Source of the DNA: Anoplopoma fimbria
Taxonomy: Eukaryota > Chordata > Actinopteri > Perciformes > Anoplopomatidae
DNA length: 64,000 bases
Reading direction: 5' to 3'
Assembly (NCBI RefSeq): GCF_027596085.1
Contig: NC_072471.1
Location: 8,683,539-8,747,538, forward strand
Positions within the stretch are counted from its first letter, which is position 1. Each line of letters starts with the position of its first letter. The position numbers were made by a program, and so were the translations under genes. Shown here one piece after another: positions 62,016 through 64,000 of the stretch. Under the pieces are notes generated by a model, which saw only the letters and a program-made list of their open reading frames with translations, made no database searches and was not told the origin of the DNA.

Positions 62016-62905
62016 ATTCCCCTGCTGCTGGTTTGTTGGTCGGTTAAACATTTTTACATTTTGAAAAAATGACAAACTGAGCTTTCATACTATAATATTT
62101 TTGAATTGACATCAAACAGACGTCAATCTCCCCATACCCGGATCCAAATCTCACTTGAATCAAGTAATTTCCCTGAATAATTGAGTCTGAATCCAACATG
62201 AAAAAAACCTGCCAGTTCAGTAAGAACATTTCAAGCAAGCAAGAATAATGCAGATCTAGAGACAATAGTCTAGAACATCAAGAAACTACAAATCAAAGAA
62301 AATGAAATTACTTGAAATATTATTTTCTTTCTGAGAAAATCAGACTTTCATGTCTAGAATAATGACAGACCTAAATAAGAATATTGCTGCAGCAACATGT
62401 TTACTCTAAAAATGGTCTAAAATATGATTACATAGTTAAAATTTGATAAAAGAACACAAGCTTCTATACGGTTCTTTTCTACACACATACCAGCACTATC
62501 AACATAGAGTTTTTTTACTCTGAATGTGGTAAATAACAGCAGGCAGCACCTGATTATGAGTCATTGATTGTACAAATGCTGTTGTGTTTGCTAAGCTTTG
62601 GTACAAATGGCATTGGCAGGATTACGCCTCCAAAGAACGCAGACGTCAGAGTCAACACATCTTCAAACATCATAAATACCTGCATTAAGTTTTTCCAGGC
62701 ATGTATTTTTTCAACAGAAATCTCCATCTAATCTTAACATTTTTCCAAACCCCTTAATTTCTCAACAGGCAGTGATTCAGATGTTGCTCGGCAGACGCTT
62801 TAACGCAGGTTACGACAACAACGCAACAACAAAACAAAAACAATCCGACAACAAATCTTCATGAGGAAGACCACACAGCTAGATAACTGAGATGTGTGGC
62901 GGTCG

Positions 62906-62929
62906 TTTTTTTTTTTTTTTTTTTTTTTT
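62906..62929 (+). repeat. T24 homopolymer
   Basis: An uninterrupted T tract, possibly the reversed poly(A) tail of a lost retroposon. No body is recognisable. Confidence 0.85.
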
Positions 62930-63234
62930 AAAGCAAGCACTTGTCCCGGCTGACATTTGGACAGGCCGCTGGTTAATGTGTTGTTTCACACTGTTCAGCG
63001 TTGATAGGGTGGGCCCGTGGTGGGGATGGAGCCAGGCGGGACCACCTCTCTGGTGGCTGACCCTGGGTGCTTGGGGCACAGGGGACAGGTGGAGCAGGGA
63101 CCCCCCATACTTAACCCAGGACCTCCAGTAGAGAACACTAGGTGGATCATCACGTTGGGATTTAATATGCATTTTTATGTGCATTTACTCACCTTGTGGC
63201 ATTTAAATGTTTTATTAAATTCATTTTTTTCCAG

Positions 63235-63270
63235 ACATTAAACGCCTACTTGAAGCTGGATTTCCCAACT
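63235..63270 (+). other. Possible 36-base micro-exon
   Basis: The acceptor 'cattttttttccag' and the donor gtaagt bracket 36 bases, a multiple of three. Two frames are open, giving TLNAYLKLDFPT or an IKRLLEAGFPN reading. I recognise neither as a known protein, and no flanking exon was identified, so chance is quite possible. Confidence 0.2.
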
Positions 63271-64000
63271 GTAAGTGTTGGCTAAACAAAAGCTGTGTTA
63301 TTACACCTCATTCTGTGTGTAGGAGGTTTTTAGCGTCCCGGTGCTACATTGTAGGGACATAAGGGCTGCTGCACACACGCTCACGGCATGGATGCAGACC
63401 ACAAACAGGCAGCACAAACAATGCCGAGTCTGCCTTGTGTTTTATCTCCTTGCCACCCACAGTTTACACCGGCGGGGAGCTGAAACCTTGCGCTGCCCGT
63501 GGTTCATCTGTAACCCCCTCTAGCTAATCACCATACTGGAGCCCATCACAGAGCATGGCTCCAGCCCATTAGAACTAAAACCTCTGGCTCCCACTCAAAT
63601 TATCAAAACACAAACTGTAACTTTAAACTGCTATTAGACATTACTTCAGTTTCCCACCAGTCCCGGTTCCGCTGCTGGCTGAAAATCAAGACAGGCCTTT
63701 TTATCTCTGTGTGTTTTCTGACTTTTGTTTTAAGGGAGCAGCGCCGATGTTTGAGAGCCCCGCGCTCATTTGGACATTCTTTGTGAGTGAGGAGTTCCTT
63801 CGGGGGTGTATGAGTTTTGAGTCATGCTTCATGAATGAAAAGACGGACGGTCAGGGTGATGAACAATAGGAGGGGAATGGAGTCATCTTGGACCAGAGAT
63901 TCCCCCTCTTTTCCCCCCTTTGGCACTTAGACACACCGATGTCCAGGACTGACCTGCTTGACCCCACGCTCTTAACAGTGCTTGACAAAGGAATGCACAT

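Larger units (their letters stand above)
50782..64000. other. Region upstream of myf6 (13.2 kb), no confirmed gene
   Basis: No coding exon with recognisable homology was found on either strand. The expected neighbour, ptprq, would be transcribed on the - strand here; I looked for codons of the tyrosine phosphatase signature HCSAGVGRTG and the WPD loop and saw none. Repeats and candidate regulatory patches are listed separately. Stretches such as 52200-53990, 56600-57650 and 59350-60040 show nothing assignable. Confidence 0.55.

Noticed and set aside
63190..63270. Possible - strand exon between the acceptor ttacag near 63271 and a gtgagt donor near 63194
   Set aside because: All three frames contain stop codons within the interval.

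Overview
This window looks like nuclear DNA of a ray-finned fish, most likely a spiny-rayed (percomorph) teleost. The evidence is three vertebrate genes with teleost-like proteins and intron sizes, plus many interspersed repeats of kinds common in percomorph genomes. These include tRNA-derived SINEs with an L2-type tail, hAT-type MITEs, and the repeats carrying 'tgctaagctaagctaac' or 'gtgaacgcaatatctcagg'. There are no operons, CRISPR arrays or bacterial features. The layout is the conserved vertebrate LIN7A-MYF5-MYF6 synteny block.

Region by region: 1-1518 is sequence upstream of lin7a, with a (CT)n tract just before the start codon. From 1519 to about 35540 lies lin7a on the + strand. It has five coding exons (217-residue protein) and a predicted 3' UTR exon, with introns of 13.7, 9.0, 5.2, 0.39 and 3.15 kb that are mostly old transposon remnants. 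Intron 1 also holds a tandem duplication of about 0.6-0.9 kb with a CRE in each copy, and a perfect 20-bp hairpin. From 35540 to 40440 is a convergent intergenic spacer. myf5 (40900-42798, - strand, three exons, 240 residues) and myf6/mrf4 (48923-50193, - strand, three exons, 238 residues) follow as the usual tandem pair, each with a recognisable TATA box. The myf6 TATA box overlaps an exact MEF2 consensus. From 50.3 to 64 kb is upstream of myf6. I found no convincing exons there: it holds repeats (including an intact hAT MITE with an 8-bp target duplication), an RFX X-box match, a promoter-like patch near 55.5 kb and one possible micro-exon at the right end.

How the genes relate: myf5 and myf6 are bHLH muscle-determination factors that share distant enhancers in vertebrates, so the noncoding DNA around and between them is the likely regulatory field. 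lin7a encodes an L27-PDZ scaffold of epithelial and synaptic membranes and is functionally unrelated; it is a bystander held in synteny. In mammals ptprq flanks MYF6. No ptprq phosphatase domain is visible in the 13.7 kb available on that side.

Exon coordinates of the three genes were read base by base and join in frame. Repeat boundaries are approximate unless stated, and repeat family names rest on recognition, not on a database search.
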